Of a DNA stretch of 64,000 nt, positions 9,333 to 17,991 are shown one piece after another. Under the pieces are notes generated by a model. The model was given only the letters and a program-made list of their open reading frames with translations. It was not told the DNA's origin and searched no databases. Every line of letters starts with the position of its first letter. Positions within the stretch are counted from its first letter, which is position 1. Made by a program: the position numbers and the translations under genes. This DNA is from CBDCBA01 sp965214125 (GTDB lineage Bacteria > Planctomycetota > Phycisphaerae > Tepidisphaerales > Tepidisphaeraceae): NCBI GenBank assembly GCA_965214125.1, contig CBDCBA010000024.1, forward strand, positions 124,001 through 188,000, read 5' to 3'.

Positions 9333-10490
9333 CTAGGCCGACGGCGGCGCCGCTCGGAGCGTGAGCACGCCGATCTCCGCCGGCGCGAACGTCCGCAGGG
9401 GGAACCAGTTGCCCACACCGTTGCTGATGAACGTCGCCCGCCCCGCCGGGTCGCGGTAGAGGCCGCTCCAGTAGCGGTACATCAGCGGGCCAAAGCCGAC
9501 GTCGCCCGGCAGCATCAGTTGCCCGCCGTGCGTGTGCCCGCCCAAAGTCAGGTCGACGCCCGCCCGCCGCGCCGAGTCGAATGCGTGCGGGTGGTGCGCC
9601 AGCAGCAGCGTGAAACGATCCGCCCGCGGCGCCGGCAGCGCGGCAAACGTCGCCTCGACGCCGGCGTCGCTCCGCTCGCGCGGCCAAGCCATGCCGAGCA
9701 GGTCCAGCTCCACGCCGTTCGCGCGCAGCGTGCGCCGCTCGTTCACGAGCAAATCGACGCCGCGCTCGACCGCGCCGCGTCGGAACTTCTCGAGGCCCTC
9801 CATCAAATCATGGTTGCCCTCGACGCAAACGACGCCAAGCCGCCCGCGCATCGCCGTCATCATCTCCGCCGCCTCGGGCAGATCGCGCAGCTCGCGGTTG
9901 ATGAGGTCGCCCGTGTGGACGACAAGGTCCGCCTCCTCCGCATTGACGGCGTCGACGATGTCGCGCAGCACGTTGCCGCGCGTCAGGGTGCCGACGTGCG
10001 TGTCGCTGACGTGAACGATCTTCAGGCCGTCGAGCGCCGGCGGCAGGTTTGCGAGCGGAATGTCGAGCCGGCGAATGCGGAAATCGTCCAGGCGCACGTA
10101 GCCGACGCCCGCGCCGCCGAGGGCCACCAGCGGCGGCGCGACGGCGGCCGCGGCGAGGATCGCGCGGCGTGATGGGCCGGGCTCCCGGTCGGGCGCGGGC
10201 CGCTTTGCAATCGTTCGCCCCGCCCAGATCAAGCCGCGGCTCAGCCCCGCGACAGCCATCACGATCAGCGTCGCCGGCAGGACGATCAGGAACCACACGA
10301 ACGCGTACGCCCAGATCGGCGTCGCCCGCCAGCCGGAGAAAATCACACTGATCGACGCCAACGCCAGCACCGCCGCGACAGCCACGACCACCCGCGCCCA
10401 CCGCTGCCGCGACGCCCGCGCCAGCCGATCGGCCCGCCACCACCAGAGCAGCGTCAGCAACGGAATCAGCGATACGACGACGAAGAACAT
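9333..10490 (-). CDS. Membrane-anchored metallophosphoesterase (YkuE type)
   Basis: The 385-residue product has about three to four N-terminal hydrophobic segments (starting FFVVVSLIPLLTLLWWW), then a calcineurin-like phosphoesterase domain. The metal site is visible as HVSDTHVG, HTGDLI, EGNHD and GGHTHGGQL. Relatives of this layout include UDP-2,3-diacylglucosamine or lipid-associated phosphohydrolases, but the substrate is unknown here. The active domain would face the outside or the cytoplasm depending on topology that I cannot determine. It lies 12 bp upstream of lpd on the same strand. Confidence 0.87.
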   Translation of the reverse strand: MFFVVVSLIPLLTLLWWWRADRLARASRQRWARVVVAVAAVLALASISVIFSGWRATPIWAYAFVWFLIVLPATLIVMAVAGLSRGLIWAGRTIAKRPAPDREPGPSRRAILAAAAVAPPLVALGGAGVGYVRLDDFRIRRLDIPLANLPPALDGLKIVHVSDTHVGTLTRGNVLRDIVDAVNAEEADLVVHTGDLINRELRDLPEAAEMMTAMRGRLGVVCVEGNHDLMEGLEKFRRGAVERGVDLLVNERRTLRANGVELDLLGMAWPRERSDAGVEATFAALPAPRADRFTLLLAHHPHAFDSARRAGVDLTLGGHTHGGQLMLPGDVGFGPLMYRYWSGLYRDPAGRATFISNGVGNWFPLRTFAPAEIGVLTLRAAPPSA

Positions 10491-10518
10491 CGACCAACAC
10501 TACGACGCTCGCCGCCCC

Positions 10519-11571
10519 CTACCCGCGGGCACCGGTGATCTCGGCCAACTTCTCGAAGAACCCACGCTTGCGCCGGTGGTCCATCGACCAGTCCGTCGGC
10601 ACGCTTTGGTAGCCCGCCTCGAACGGCTCGCCCTGCATGCGGTAATCGAACAGGCCCCAACCCACGTGCTCGCTTACGGCCGCGATCAGGTTGTTGTCCT
10701 CCTGATCGAACGCGAAGTGGTCGTCCTCGTTGATGACGATTGGCTGCCCGCGGTAGCCGTCGATGTCGCGCGACTTGCGGATGTTCTCGCGCAGCTTCGC
10801 CGGCTCCTCCACGCTGTTGCCGTGCAGCAGAATGTAGTCGGCCGCCTTCGCGACATTGGGGCGCAGCAACGCGTCGCCGCGGTAGCTCGTGCTGGCAAGC
10901 AGGTTCCCGTCTGAGCGTTCGCGCACGCGGTCGACGAGCTCGTGCGCCCGCTCCGACCGCAGGATCGCGTGCTCGTAGTAGAAGTTGCCGCCGAGGTCGC
11001 AGTCGCCGATGTCGCACTCATTGGCGATTTCAATCACCACGTTGCCGTCGCCGCGCTCGACGAGCCAGTCGATCGCCTCATCCGTCGCCCGCACCACCGC
11101 CGCCTCGTCGGCCAGGCGTTCGTCCTGCCCGAAGTAGAAAAGACCCAAAACCACGACCATTCCCAGCGAGTCCGCTGCGTCGATGATCTGCTCGAACCGA
11201 CGGCGATAGTCGTCGCGCAGCGTGCCGTCCGCTTCGAACGCCGAGTTGTGCCACGGCTGGTTCTTTCCGTAGCCGCGCGGATTGCCGCCTTGCATGTTCA
11301 GCGTGAACGCCAGCAACCCGTGCTCGCGGCAGGTCGGCAGAAAGTCGACGAACTGCTGCGTGTTGAGCACCGCGTCGTACGCCGAGCCGTCCGGCAGCTT
11401 CCAAGTGTCGCGTGTCTCCGGGCTAAGGTCGTCGAAGGTTGCCTGCACAAACCGCGCGTTCATCAGCAGCCCCTCAATGCGGTGGCCGTTCCAGGTTCGG
11501 CCCGCGTAGGTTGGCTGGCCGTTGATGTGAAAGTCGCCGCCGTTGATGGACACCGTCGTCTGCTTTGCCAT
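10519..11571 (-). CDS. Glycoside-hydrolase-like TIM-barrel protein (GH5-like)
   Basis: The ATG at 11571 gives 350 residues starting MAKQTTVSINGGDFHINGQP, the strand-rich opening typical of GH5 or related barrels. Candidate catalytic glutamates are in EIANECD (strand 4 acid/base position) and VINEDDHFAF (strand 7-8 nucleophile position). There is no signal peptide, so it probably acts in the cytoplasm or after another export route. The gene starts four bases after the isomerase stop. The substrate is unknown; the family assignment rests on fold and motif resemblance. Confidence 0.65.
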   Translation of the reverse strand: MAKQTTVSINGGDFHINGQPTYAGRTWNGHRIEGLLMNARFVQATFDDLSPETRDTWKLPDGSAYDAVLNTQQFVDFLPTCREHGLLAFTLNMQGGNPRGYGKNQPWHNSAFEADGTLRDDYRRRFEQIIDAADSLGMVVVLGLFYFGQDERLADEAAVVRATDEAIDWLVERGDGNVVIEIANECDIGDCDLGGNFYYEHAILRSERAHELVDRVRERSDGNLLASTSYRGDALLRPNVAKAADYILLHGNSVEEPAKLRENIRKSRDIDGYRGQPIVINEDDHFAFDQEDNNLIAAVSEHVGWGLFDYRMQGEPFEAGYQSVPTDWSMDHRRKRGFFEKLAEITGARG

Positions 11572-11575
11572 GCCC

Positions 11576-12421
11576 TCAGCGTAATGCAACGCCGACGCGT
11601 TCGGCCACGCTTCGCACGAATGCCGCCGCTCGCTCGTAGGTTTCGGCGTCGGGCAGGTGCTCGATCAGGACCGGGAGATCGGCGTTGAGCTTGCCGATTT
11701 CCCGCAGAAAGACTCCATAATTGAGCACTCCCTCGCCCGGCGGAACTTCGGGCAGGCTAACCGTAAGGTCGCCTCGCAGGGCAATGTCCTTCGCGTGGAC
11801 GCTGCGAATGCGCGGGCCGAGCAGGTCGAAGCAGCGCCGCAGGAAGCCGGCCGTGTCGTAGGCCAGGCGCGGCGCGTGGATCATGTTCACCGGGTCGAAG
11901 TGGATCGCCGTGTATGCGGGGCGGTCGATTGCGTCGAGCAGTTCGACGTACGTCTCTGGCGAGTCGGGCAGCGTGAACGGCATCGCCTCCAGCGCGTACG
12001 CCGTCCGCGTCGGCTTCACGGCATCGACGATGCGGCGGACGCTTTCGACGATGCGGTCGAACGTGTCGCGGCTGACGTTGTCCGGGTGCGGGCCGTCCCA
12101 CGTCTCGCCCCGGCTGCCGGCGACGTTCACGCAGACGCGGGCGCCGACCCGATCGGCGAGCTCGAGCGCCGCGATCGTGTTGTCGACCGACAACTCCCGC
12201 GTGGCGTCGTCCGGCGAGATCGGGTTGTTCCCCCACGCCCCGACTTCGGCGATGACCACGTCGTGCCGCTTTGCCGCCCCCTCGCAGGCACGACAAGCGA
12301 CGTCGTCCGCCCCCGGCCTCAACGGACAAACGGCCGCGCCGTAGCCAACCTCCCGCGCCTTGGCGAAGTAGCTATCGGGGTCGTCCCGCGGAGCATCGAA
12401 GATCGGGCCGCCGAGTCTCAT
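11576..12421 (-). CDS. Sugar phosphate isomerase/epimerase-like TIM barrel
   Basis: The 281-residue product opens MRLGGPIFDAPRDDPDSYF. It fits the xylose-isomerase-like barrel family: acidic metal ligands in ALEAMPF, HFDPVNM, SVHAKDI and LIEHL spaced along the chain. These proteins typically interconvert hexulose or inosose-type sugars. It starts nine bp after the toxin remnant stop and is followed by the GH5-like gene, suggesting a small sugar-processing unit placed between pdhC and lpd. Confidence 0.82.
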   Translation of the reverse strand: MRLGGPIFDAPRDDPDSYFAKAREVGYGAAVCPLRPGADDVACRACEGAAKRHDVVIAEVGAWGNNPISPDDATRELSVDNTIAALELADRVGARVCVNVAGSRGETWDGPHPDNVSRDTFDRIVESVRRIVDAVKPTRTAYALEAMPFTLPDSPETYVELLDAIDRPAYTAIHFDPVNMIHAPRLAYDTAGFLRRCFDLLGPRIRSVHAKDIALRGDLTVSLPEVPPGEGVLNYGVFLREIGKLNADLPVLIEHLPDAETYERAAAFVRSVAERVGVALR

Positions 12422-12430
12422 CCGAGCAGG

Positions 12431-12577
12431 CTACCCGTTTCGCGCGTCGCCGTGGGGCGAGAGCATTCCAAGATCGGTCAACAGATCGCCAAAGGTCGTG
12501 ATCAACATGATCCGCACGCCGTGGTACAGATCGAGCGCCAAGAGGTGACGGTCGTTAGTGAAGAACAGGACCTTCAA
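12431..12577 (-). pseudogene. Remnant of a PIN-domain toxin
   Basis: Directly after the small antitoxin-like gene, a TTG overlapping its TGA opens 48 codons that read LKVLFFTNDRHLLAL and then LYHGVRIMLITTFGDLL. The first six residues look like the start of a PIN domain (usual form M-K-V-L-x-D-T-N), while the rest matches the final beta-alpha unit of that fold. A normal PIN toxin has about 130 residues, so most of the middle, including three of the acidic residues, is missing. An in-frame internal deletion is the simplest explanation. The peptide may be untranslated. Confidence 0.5.
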
Positions 12578-12792
12578 GCCGCCCCTTCGCCGTAGCGGAC
12601 CTCCTCGCAGGCCCGGTCGATGGCGGCTTGGTCGATTCCACGTCGCTTGGCGTCCAGGCGAGCCTCGGCGGCCATCCGTTGCCACTCCGCCTCGCGTTCC
12701 TCATCGAGCTCGCGCTGGAGAACATCACGATCATCGTCGGAAAGGCGACGAATGCGGTCGAGAATATCATCGACGGCGGGAGGGGCAGACAT
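12574..12792 (-). CDS. Antitoxin-like small protein
   Basis: This encodes 72 residues starting MSAPPAVDDILDRI. It is almost all helical and acidic (LSDDDRDVLQRELDEEREA) with a basic end (RLDAKRRGIDQ). Size, composition and position before a PIN-domain remnant fit a type II antitoxin of the addiction type. It begins 14 bp after the pdhC stop on the same strand. With the toxin apparently decayed, it would be a surviving, unpaired antitoxin. Confidence 0.6.
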   Translation of the reverse strand: MSAPPAVDDILDRIRRLSDDDRDVLQRELDEEREAEWQRMAAEARLDAKRRGIDQAAIDRACEEVRYGEGAA

Positions 12793-12806
12793 GACCGCGA
12801 ATTGTA

Positions 12807-14219
12807 TCACACCAGCATCATCCCCGGCTCCTCCAGCATCGACTTGAGCGTGCCGAGGAACCGGGCGGAGTCCGCGCCGTCCACCACGCGGTGATCTGCG
12901 GACAGCGTGACCGTCATCACGCTGCGCGCGACGATGCTTCCATCGTCGGCCACGACCGCCCGCTTCGTGCCGGCACCGATCGCGAGGATGCCCACCTCCG
13001 GCGGGTTGACGATCGCGATGAACTCCTTCACGCCGAACCCGCCGAGGTTGCTGACGGTGAACGTCGCGCCGCTCATCTCGTCGCCCTTGAGCTTCTGAGC
13101 GCGGGCCTTGTCGACCAGTTCCTTGCTGCGCAGCCGAATCTCGCGGAAACCCATCTGGTCGATGTTCTTCAGCACCGGCACGATCAGGCCGTCGTCGAGC
13201 GCGACGGCCATGCCGAGGTTGACGTCGCCGTGGCGGGTGATGGTCGTGCCGTCGAACGTGCTGTTGAGCACCGGGTGATGTTGGAGCGTGACGGCGACGG
13301 CCTTGGCGATCAGGTCGCCGATGGAAAGGCGAATCCCCTCCTTCTCAAGCTGCTTGTTGAGCTTGGCCCGCAAGGCCTCGGCGGCGTCGAGTTCGATGTC
13401 GACCGTTTCGTAGAAGTGCGGCAGGTTCTGCTTTGCCTGCACGAGCCGCTTGGCAATGGTCGAGCGCATCTTCGTGAGCTGGACCTCTTCCGTCTGCCCA
13501 CTCGCGATGCGCTGCGGCAGAACCGGCGGCGCGACCTTCGGCGGGCGGGTCGCGTCGCCGCGCTGGGCGCGGTCGCGGATGCCCTCGTCGGAGACATTCG
13601 CCGGCTTCCTGGAACTGCCGCCGCTTTCTTCGAAGTCGAGCACGTCCTTCTGCACGATCCGCCCGCCGGGCCCGCTGCCGGAGAGGTCGGCGAGATCGAT
13701 GTTCTTCATCTTCGCGATCCGCTTCGCCAGCGGCGACGCCTTGATCCGCCCCCCACCACCGCCGCCACCACTGCCACCACCGCCGGCCGACTCGTTGGAA
13801 TCCGCGGCCGGCATTTCCATCGTGGTCGTGCTGCCACTGCCCTCGTAGCTGGGGGCGGCGGGCTTGCGGGTGACGGAGCCGTTGGAGTCGGATGCCGACG
13901 CTTGCTTGGACTCCTTGCCCGACTTGGACGACTTCGACGCGCTGCCGGCGTTCTTCTTGACCTCGGCCACGTCCTCGCCCTCTAACGCAACCACGGCCAG
14001 CGTCGCCCCGACAGCCGCCGTCTCCCCCTCCTGCACCAGGATGGCCGCGAGTGTGCCGGGCTCGTCGGGGCCCTCCATCTCCATTGTGGCCTTGTCCGTC
14101 TCGATCTCGGCGACGACGTCACCCTCGCTGATGGTGTCGCCTTCCTTCTTGGTCCACGCGACGAGGACGCCCTCGGTCATGGTGTCGGACTGCTGGGGCA
14201 TCGTGATGGTCGCGGGCAT
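12807..14219 (-). CDS. pdhC: Pyruvate dehydrogenase E2, dihydrolipoamide acetyltransferase
   Basis: From ATG 14219 the protein has 470 residues. A single lipoyl domain (residues 1-78) carries the lipoyl lysine K43 in ETDKATMEM. A serine- and glycine-rich linker (residues 92-157, including a nine-glycine run) leads to the subunit-binding domain at 158-195 (ASPLAKRIAKMKNIDL). The catalytic domain ends with DHRVVDG, histidine 443. It transfers acetyl groups from E1 to CoA and forms the complex core. It is divergent from the first Uma2 gene across 64 bp, and is followed by an antitoxin-like gene. Confidence 0.95.
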   Translation of the reverse strand: MPATITMPQQSDTMTEGVLVAWTKKEGDTISEGDVVAEIETDKATMEMEGPDEPGTLAAILVQEGETAAVGATLAVVALEGEDVAEVKKNAGSASKSSKSGKESKQASASDSNGSVTRKPAAPSYEGSGSTTTMEMPAADSNESAGGGGSGGGGGGGRIKASPLAKRIAKMKNIDLADLSGSGPGGRIVQKDVLDFEESGGSSRKPANVSDEGIRDRAQRGDATRPPKVAPPVLPQRIASGQTEEVQLTKMRSTIAKRLVQAKQNLPHFYETVDIELDAAEALRAKLNKQLEKEGIRLSIGDLIAKAVAVTLQHHPVLNSTFDGTTITRHGDVNLGMAVALDDGLIVPVLKNIDQMGFREIRLRSKELVDKARAQKLKGDEMSGATFTVSNLGGFGVKEFIAIVNPPEVGILAIGAGTKRAVVADDGSIVARSVMTVTLSADHRVVDGADSARFLGTLKSMLEEPGMMLV

Positions 14220-14283
14220 GGCGTAAATGTAGGGCCGCCGCCACGCGACGCCAACGCAACACAGCGTGGTAGACTCGCCCGTC

Positions 14284-14961
14284 ATGAGTGATGCAGGCAC
14301 CGGCCAACGCGAACGCTTCTACGCCACGCCGGAGGAGTACATTGCCTTCGAGGAAGTGGCCGACGAGAAGCACGAGTGGATCGACGGCGAGGTCGTGCCG
14401 CTGCACCGCCCACTCGTCATCGGCGGCGACATCGTCGCCATGGCCGGCGGGACGCCGACCCACGCGCTGATCGCCATGAACGCGGGCGGCGAACTTCGCC
14501 AGCGTCTCAAGGGTGGTATCTGCCGCGTCTACTCGTCCGAGTTGCGCGTCCGCACACCCACCTTCCGGCGGCAGTCCGGCCACAAAGGCCTCTACACCTA
14601 TCCAGACGCCACCGTCGTCTGCGGCGAGCTGAAGACCGATACTCTCGGCCAGAAAACCAAGACCGCACTGAACCCCACGCTGCTCGTGGAAGTGCTGTCG
14701 GAATCGACCGAAAGCCACGACCGCGGCACGAAGTTCCGGCGTTACGCCGAGATTGAGTCGTTCCGCGAGTACGTGCTGATCGACCAAACCGAGCCGCTCG
14801 TGACGACCTTCCTCCGCCGCGACAATGGCGACTGGAAGATAGCCCACCACGCCGGCCTCGACGCCGTCGCCCGCCTCGACTCGATCGACGTCGACCTGCC
14901 GCTGGCGGAGGTGTACGCGGGGGTGGAGCTCGATGACGAGCAAGAGAGCGATGCGTTATGA
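14284..14961 (+). CDS. Uma2 family endonuclease-like protein 1
   Basis: The 225-residue product starts MSDAGTGQRERFYATPEEY. It is a Uma2-type PD-(D/E)XK fold protein: YPDATVVC supplies the acidic residue, LLVEVLSESTESHDRGTKF supplies the E-x-x lysine/serine region, and YAEIESFREYVLID closes the fold. Uma2 proteins are abundant in planctomycetes and cyanobacteria, with unknown targets; they may be restriction-like or transposon-related nucleases. It is followed by a second Uma2 gene after seven bases, on the strand opposite to the PDH genes. Confidence 0.85.
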   Translation: MSDAGTGQRERFYATPEEYIAFEEVADEKHEWIDGEVVPLHRPLVIGGDIVAMAGGTPTHALIAMNAGGELRQRLKGGICRVYSSELRVRTPTFRRQSGHKGLYTYPDATVVCGELKTDTLGQKTKTALNPTLLVEVLSESTESHDRGTKFRRYAEIESFREYVLIDQTEPLVTTFLRRDNGDWKIAHHAGLDAVARLDSIDVDLPLAEVYAGVELDDEQESDAL

Positions 14962-14968
14962 TGATGCC

Positions 14969-15568
14969 ATGACCGCTGCCCTGGCAGAGCCACGGTTGCT
15001 GACCACTGACGACGTCGACGCCATGGGCGACGCCACGCACGGGTATGAACTCGTTGAAGGCAAGCTGGTCGAGCGGTCATCGAGCATGATCGGCGCGTTC
15101 TGCTCGGCGAGGGTCGCCACGCACATCGGTCTGTACCTCCGCCAGAACCCAATCGGCCGCATTGTCGGCTCCGAATCGATGTACCGCCTCGGCGTCAAGT
15201 CGCCGCGCACCGGCCGGAAGCCGGATGCGTCGGTGCTGCTGCTGGATCAGCTTCCTTATGGCAAGATCCCCGACACGACGTTTCACGGCCGCCCGACGCT
15301 GGCGTTCGAGAGCGTCTCGCCGGGCGACGAGGCGGACGAGGTGGAGCGGAAGCTGATGGAGTACGTCGCCGCCGGTGTGCCGCTGATCTGGGTGCTTTAC
15401 CCGCAACTCCGCACCGGCCGGGCCGTTTCCACCGACGGCTCGACGAAGTTTCTCAGCGAATCCGACGCCTTCGACGGCGGCGACGCCCTGCCGGGGCTGA
15501 GTGTGCCGCTGGCCACGATCCTGCCGCCTGCGGAGCGGACGAACCCGCCGCCGGAGGCGGCGGAGTAG
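14969..15568 (+). CDS. Uma2 family endonuclease-like protein 2
   Basis: The ATG at 14969 gives 199 residues starting MTAALAEPRLLTTDD, seven bases after the previous stop. Two earlier in-frame ATGs would overlap the previous gene and are less likely. The Uma2 core is visible as KPDASVLLLDQL, LAFESVSPGDEADEVERK and LIWVLYP. It differs strongly in sequence from the neighbouring Uma2 protein, so the pair is not a recent tandem duplication. Its stop faces the BRCT-protein gene across eight bases. A mobile or defence role is an inference. Confidence 0.83.
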   Translation: MTAALAEPRLLTTDDVDAMGDATHGYELVEGKLVERSSSMIGAFCSARVATHIGLYLRQNPIGRIVGSESMYRLGVKSPRTGRKPDASVLLLDQLPYGKIPDTTFHGRPTLAFESVSPGDEADEVERKLMEYVAAGVPLIWVLYPQLRTGRAVSTDGSTKFLSESDAFDGGDALPGLSVPLATILPPAERTNPPPEAAE

Positions 15569-15576
15569 CGAATACG

Positions 15577-16203
15577 CTACCCAATTCCGGCGGACCGGAG
15601 CCAGTGTTCCTCCGTGACGATTGCTAGAGGAACACCACTGTCGCGGTACTCCATGGCCTTCTCAATTTTCCTGCCGAACGTCTCGTGCGCCCAAGACTCG
15701 GTCACATAGGTGCCAAGAACCAGATAATTTAGCTTTTTGGTGACGCTGTTCGCGTTTATGCCGCCCGCCGCCTCAACCGCCTGCTGACACGTTTTCCGAC
15801 AGCCGTAGACGCAGGTGCCGGTGAACAAAAATAACGACCCCTCGATAACGATGTCCGGCTCCGGCAGATCGATCGGGAGCTTACTCGTTTTGGCCACTTC
15901 ACCAAGCTCGCTGGGTTCGCCCGAGAGGTGACGGAGTGTCGAGAGCAGCTCGGCTGACTCGTCTTTGTCGAGAACGTCGTCATCGAGCATGTCACTGACC
16001 CTATCAAGGAGGTTGTGAATGATCGGGTTGTCGGTCGTGTGGGCGCTCTGCATCAACCAGCTTTGCAGAAACTCTGCTTCAGCCTGATTCACTCTGCCGT
16101 CAGCCGCGAGTCCTTTGCAGATGCCGATGAGTCCGTCGACTTGGCGGTCATCGATCGACTTCCGATTGTAGCGAAGGAAGATATCGGTATTGGGAGCTGC
16201 CAT
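15577..16203 (-). CDS. BRCT domain protein with TerB-like N-terminus
   Basis: The 208-residue product opens MAAPNTDIFLRYNRKSI. The N-terminal half is helical with GICKGLAADGRVNQAEAEFL, the EF-like loop pattern of TerB-like domains. The C-terminal half is a BRCT fold: SLFLFTGTCVYGCRK, ... AAGGINANSVTKKLNYLVLGTYV, as in the C-terminus of NAD-dependent ligases. Such stand-alone proteins are seen in scattered bacteria, often with DNA repair or defence neighbours; function is unknown. It lies between pdhB and the Uma2 pair on the PDH strand, 36 bp from pdhB. Confidence 0.75.
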   Translation of the reverse strand: MAAPNTDIFLRYNRKSIDDRQVDGLIGICKGLAADGRVNQAEAEFLQSWLMQSAHTTDNPIIHNLLDRVSDMLDDDVLDKDESAELLSTLRHLSGEPSELGEVAKTSKLPIDLPEPDIVIEGSLFLFTGTCVYGCRKTCQQAVEAAGGINANSVTKKLNYLVLGTYVTESWAHETFGRKIEKAMEYRDSGVPLAIVTEEHWLRSAGIG

Positions 16204-16239
16204 GCTGTGCCTGCCGGAACGGGGGTGTTGTGATCTTGT

Positions 16240-17223
16240 TCACTCGATATAGCATGCCGCCTTTACGGCCTGCTTCACCTTCTCCAGGCTCGGGAGCATC
16301 GCCTCTTCCATGTAGTGGCCGTAGGGGACGGGGATCTCCTCGCTGTGAACGCGGCCGATGGGGGCGTCGAGGTCGTCGAAGGTCTTTTTGTAGATCTGCT
16401 CCATCACGCCCGCGCCCATGCCGTAGAGGCCGTAGTCCTCGTCGACGATCACGCAGCGGTTGGTCTTCTTGACGCTCTCCGCAATCGTGTCGACGTCGAG
16501 CGGGCGGAGGCTGCGGAGGCTGATGAGCTCGCAGTCGATGCCGTCGTCGGCGAGTTGTTCGACGGCGGGCTTGGCGAAGCGGGCGAGGGATTTGCCGTAG
16601 GAGACAACGGTGCAGGCGTCGCCCTCGGTCATGACGTCGGCCTTGCCGATGGGCAGGGTGTATTCCTCGTCGGGGACCTCGCCCTTGTCGTTGAGCATGA
16701 TCTCCGACTCGAGAAAGCAGACGGGATCGTCGCAGCGGATGGCGGCCTTGAGCAGGCCCTTGGCCTCGTAGGGCGTGGCCGGGCAGAGGGTGACGAGGCC
16801 GGGAATGCGGCCGTAGAGCGTCTCGACGCGGTGGCTGTGGGTCGCCCCGAGCTGGTGAGCAATGCCGTTGCCGCCGCGGAAGACGACGGGGACCTTGTAC
16901 TGCCCGCCGCTCATGTACCGCACGTTGGCGGCGTTGTTGATGATCTGGTCGGCGCAGACGAAGGTGAAGGACCAGCTCATGAACTCCACGATCGGCCGCA
17001 GTCCCATGCAGGCGGCCCCAATGCCGATGCCGCTGAAGCCGGCCTCGCTGATGGGCGTGTCGAAGATCCGGCGTGGGCCGAACTTCTCGAGCATCCCCTC
17101 GGAGACCTTGTAGGCCCCGTTGTATTGGGCGACTTCCTCGCCCATGAGGAAGACGTCATCGTCGCGCTCCATTTCCTCGGTCATGGCATCGCGGAGGGCT
17201 TGTCGGTATTGAATTTCGGGCAT
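16240..17223 (-). CDS. pdhB: Pyruvate dehydrogenase E1 beta subunit
   Basis: The ATG at 17223 gives 327 residues starting MPEIQYRQALRDAMTEEM, the usual opening; a longer upstream frame runs through the intergenic region and is rejected. EVAQYNGAYKVS, the conserved GIGIGAACMGLRPIVEFM stretch and EDYGLYGMGAGV mark an E1-beta transketolase fold. With PdhA it forms the thiamine-diphosphate E1 that decarboxylates pyruvate. It is separated from pdhA by a toxin-antitoxin-like pair and a lipoprotein gene, and is followed by the BRCT gene. Confidence 0.95.
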   Translation of the reverse strand: MPEIQYRQALRDAMTEEMERDDDVFLMGEEVAQYNGAYKVSEGMLEKFGPRRIFDTPISEAGFSGIGIGAACMGLRPIVEFMSWSFTFVCADQIINNAANVRYMSGGQYKVPVVFRGGNGIAHQLGATHSHRVETLYGRIPGLVTLCPATPYEAKGLLKAAIRCDDPVCFLESEIMLNDKGEVPDEEYTLPIGKADVMTEGDACTVVSYGKSLARFAKPAVEQLADDGIDCELISLRSLRPLDVDTIAESVKKTNRCVIVDEDYGLYGMGAGVMEQIYKKTFDDLDAPIGRVHSEEIPVPYGHYMEEAMLPSLEKVKQAVKAACYIE

Positions 17224-17275
17224 GGGGGCGTGTAGTGGATCAACTAAAACAGGGATTGATTGCTTCGACTTGCTA

Positions 17276-17659
17276 TCAGTCGCGTCGCGGCACAGGAAAG
17301 TACGCATTCGGAACGATCTGTCCGTCCTTTTCGATCACAACACGCTTGACATCAGGGTTGAGAAACAGACCACCAAGCAGAACCTCTTCGGGAGAAACGA
17401 TTAGCCATATGTCGTTCGAGAACCGTAAAGCGCCGTTGCGAAGATCTGGAAGCCGTAACGGGATTTCAGGATCGTGTTGTACTGAGCCTCTGGACTTGCT
17501 TGGTGCCGTGCCATCATCAAGGCGAACATCGATTACCGGGTGAAACGACCAGACAGACAATACGTCTCCTACGTGCGTCTCATAGACGCGACCCTCACGC
17601 GCTTCTCCGCTACATCCTACTAGTAGCAATGCCGCGAGGATGAAAAGGTGACGTGGCAT
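17276..17659 (-). CDS. Small predicted lipoprotein
   Basis: This encodes 127 residues with a signal peptide and lipobox LLVGC near residue 16. The mature part is strand-rich and not recognised (VLSVWSFHPVIDVRLDDG and PNAYFPVP). It shares one base with the stop of the DUF5615-like gene upstream, so all three small genes between pdhA and pdhB seem to be one unit. It may be an unrelated passenger rather than part of a toxin-antitoxin system. No function can be assigned. Confidence 0.6.
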   Translation of the reverse strand: MPRHLFILAALLLVGCSGEAREGRVYETHVGDVLSVWSFHPVIDVRLDDGTAPSKSRGSVQHDPEIPLRLPDLRNGALRFSNDIWLIVSPEEVLLGGLFLNPDVKRVVIEKDGQIVPNAYFPVPRRD

Positions 17660-17991
17660 CAGAATGAGACGCTAGAGACATGGTGGAAGCCCGGCGGCGG
17701 GTTCGTCGCGAGCAGGCGGAGGATGTCGGGTGTGACTTCAAGCAACATCGATAGATTTGTGTTCGGCAGCTTCGTGACCAAGATCGGGATTTGTACCCAA
17801 TCCGGTGCCTGCTGGTCCTGCATGTTCTGGTCGTTGGTCAGCATCGCACCGAAGCCGTTGCCGACGATCAGGGCCATGAGCTCGCCGTTGCTCCTCGACT
17901 TCCAGCCCATGTACTCGATGCTGAAGCCCTCGTGTCCCGGTAGGTGATGCCGCAGCGCGACGGGCATCATTTCATCGAGCAGAATCTTCAT
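17659..17991 (-). CDS. DUF5615 family PIN-like toxin candidate
   Basis: The 110-residue product begins MKILLDEMMPVALRHHLPGH, the usual start of DUF5615/Mut7-C-like proteins, in which LLDE carries the first acidic residue. MLTNDQNMQDQQ supplies the later T-x-D motif. The family is predicted to be nuclease toxins of a PIN-like fold paired with DUF433 antitoxins. It follows the DUF433 gene with no gap, as in the classical arrangement. The gene pair sits between pdhA and pdhB. Toxicity has not been shown. Confidence 0.83.
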   Translation of the reverse strand: MKILLDEMMPVALRHHLPGHEGFSIEYMGWKSRSNGELMALIVGNGFGAMLTNDQNMQDQQAPDWVQIPILVTKLPNTNLSMLLEVTPDILRLLATNPPPGFHHVSSVSF

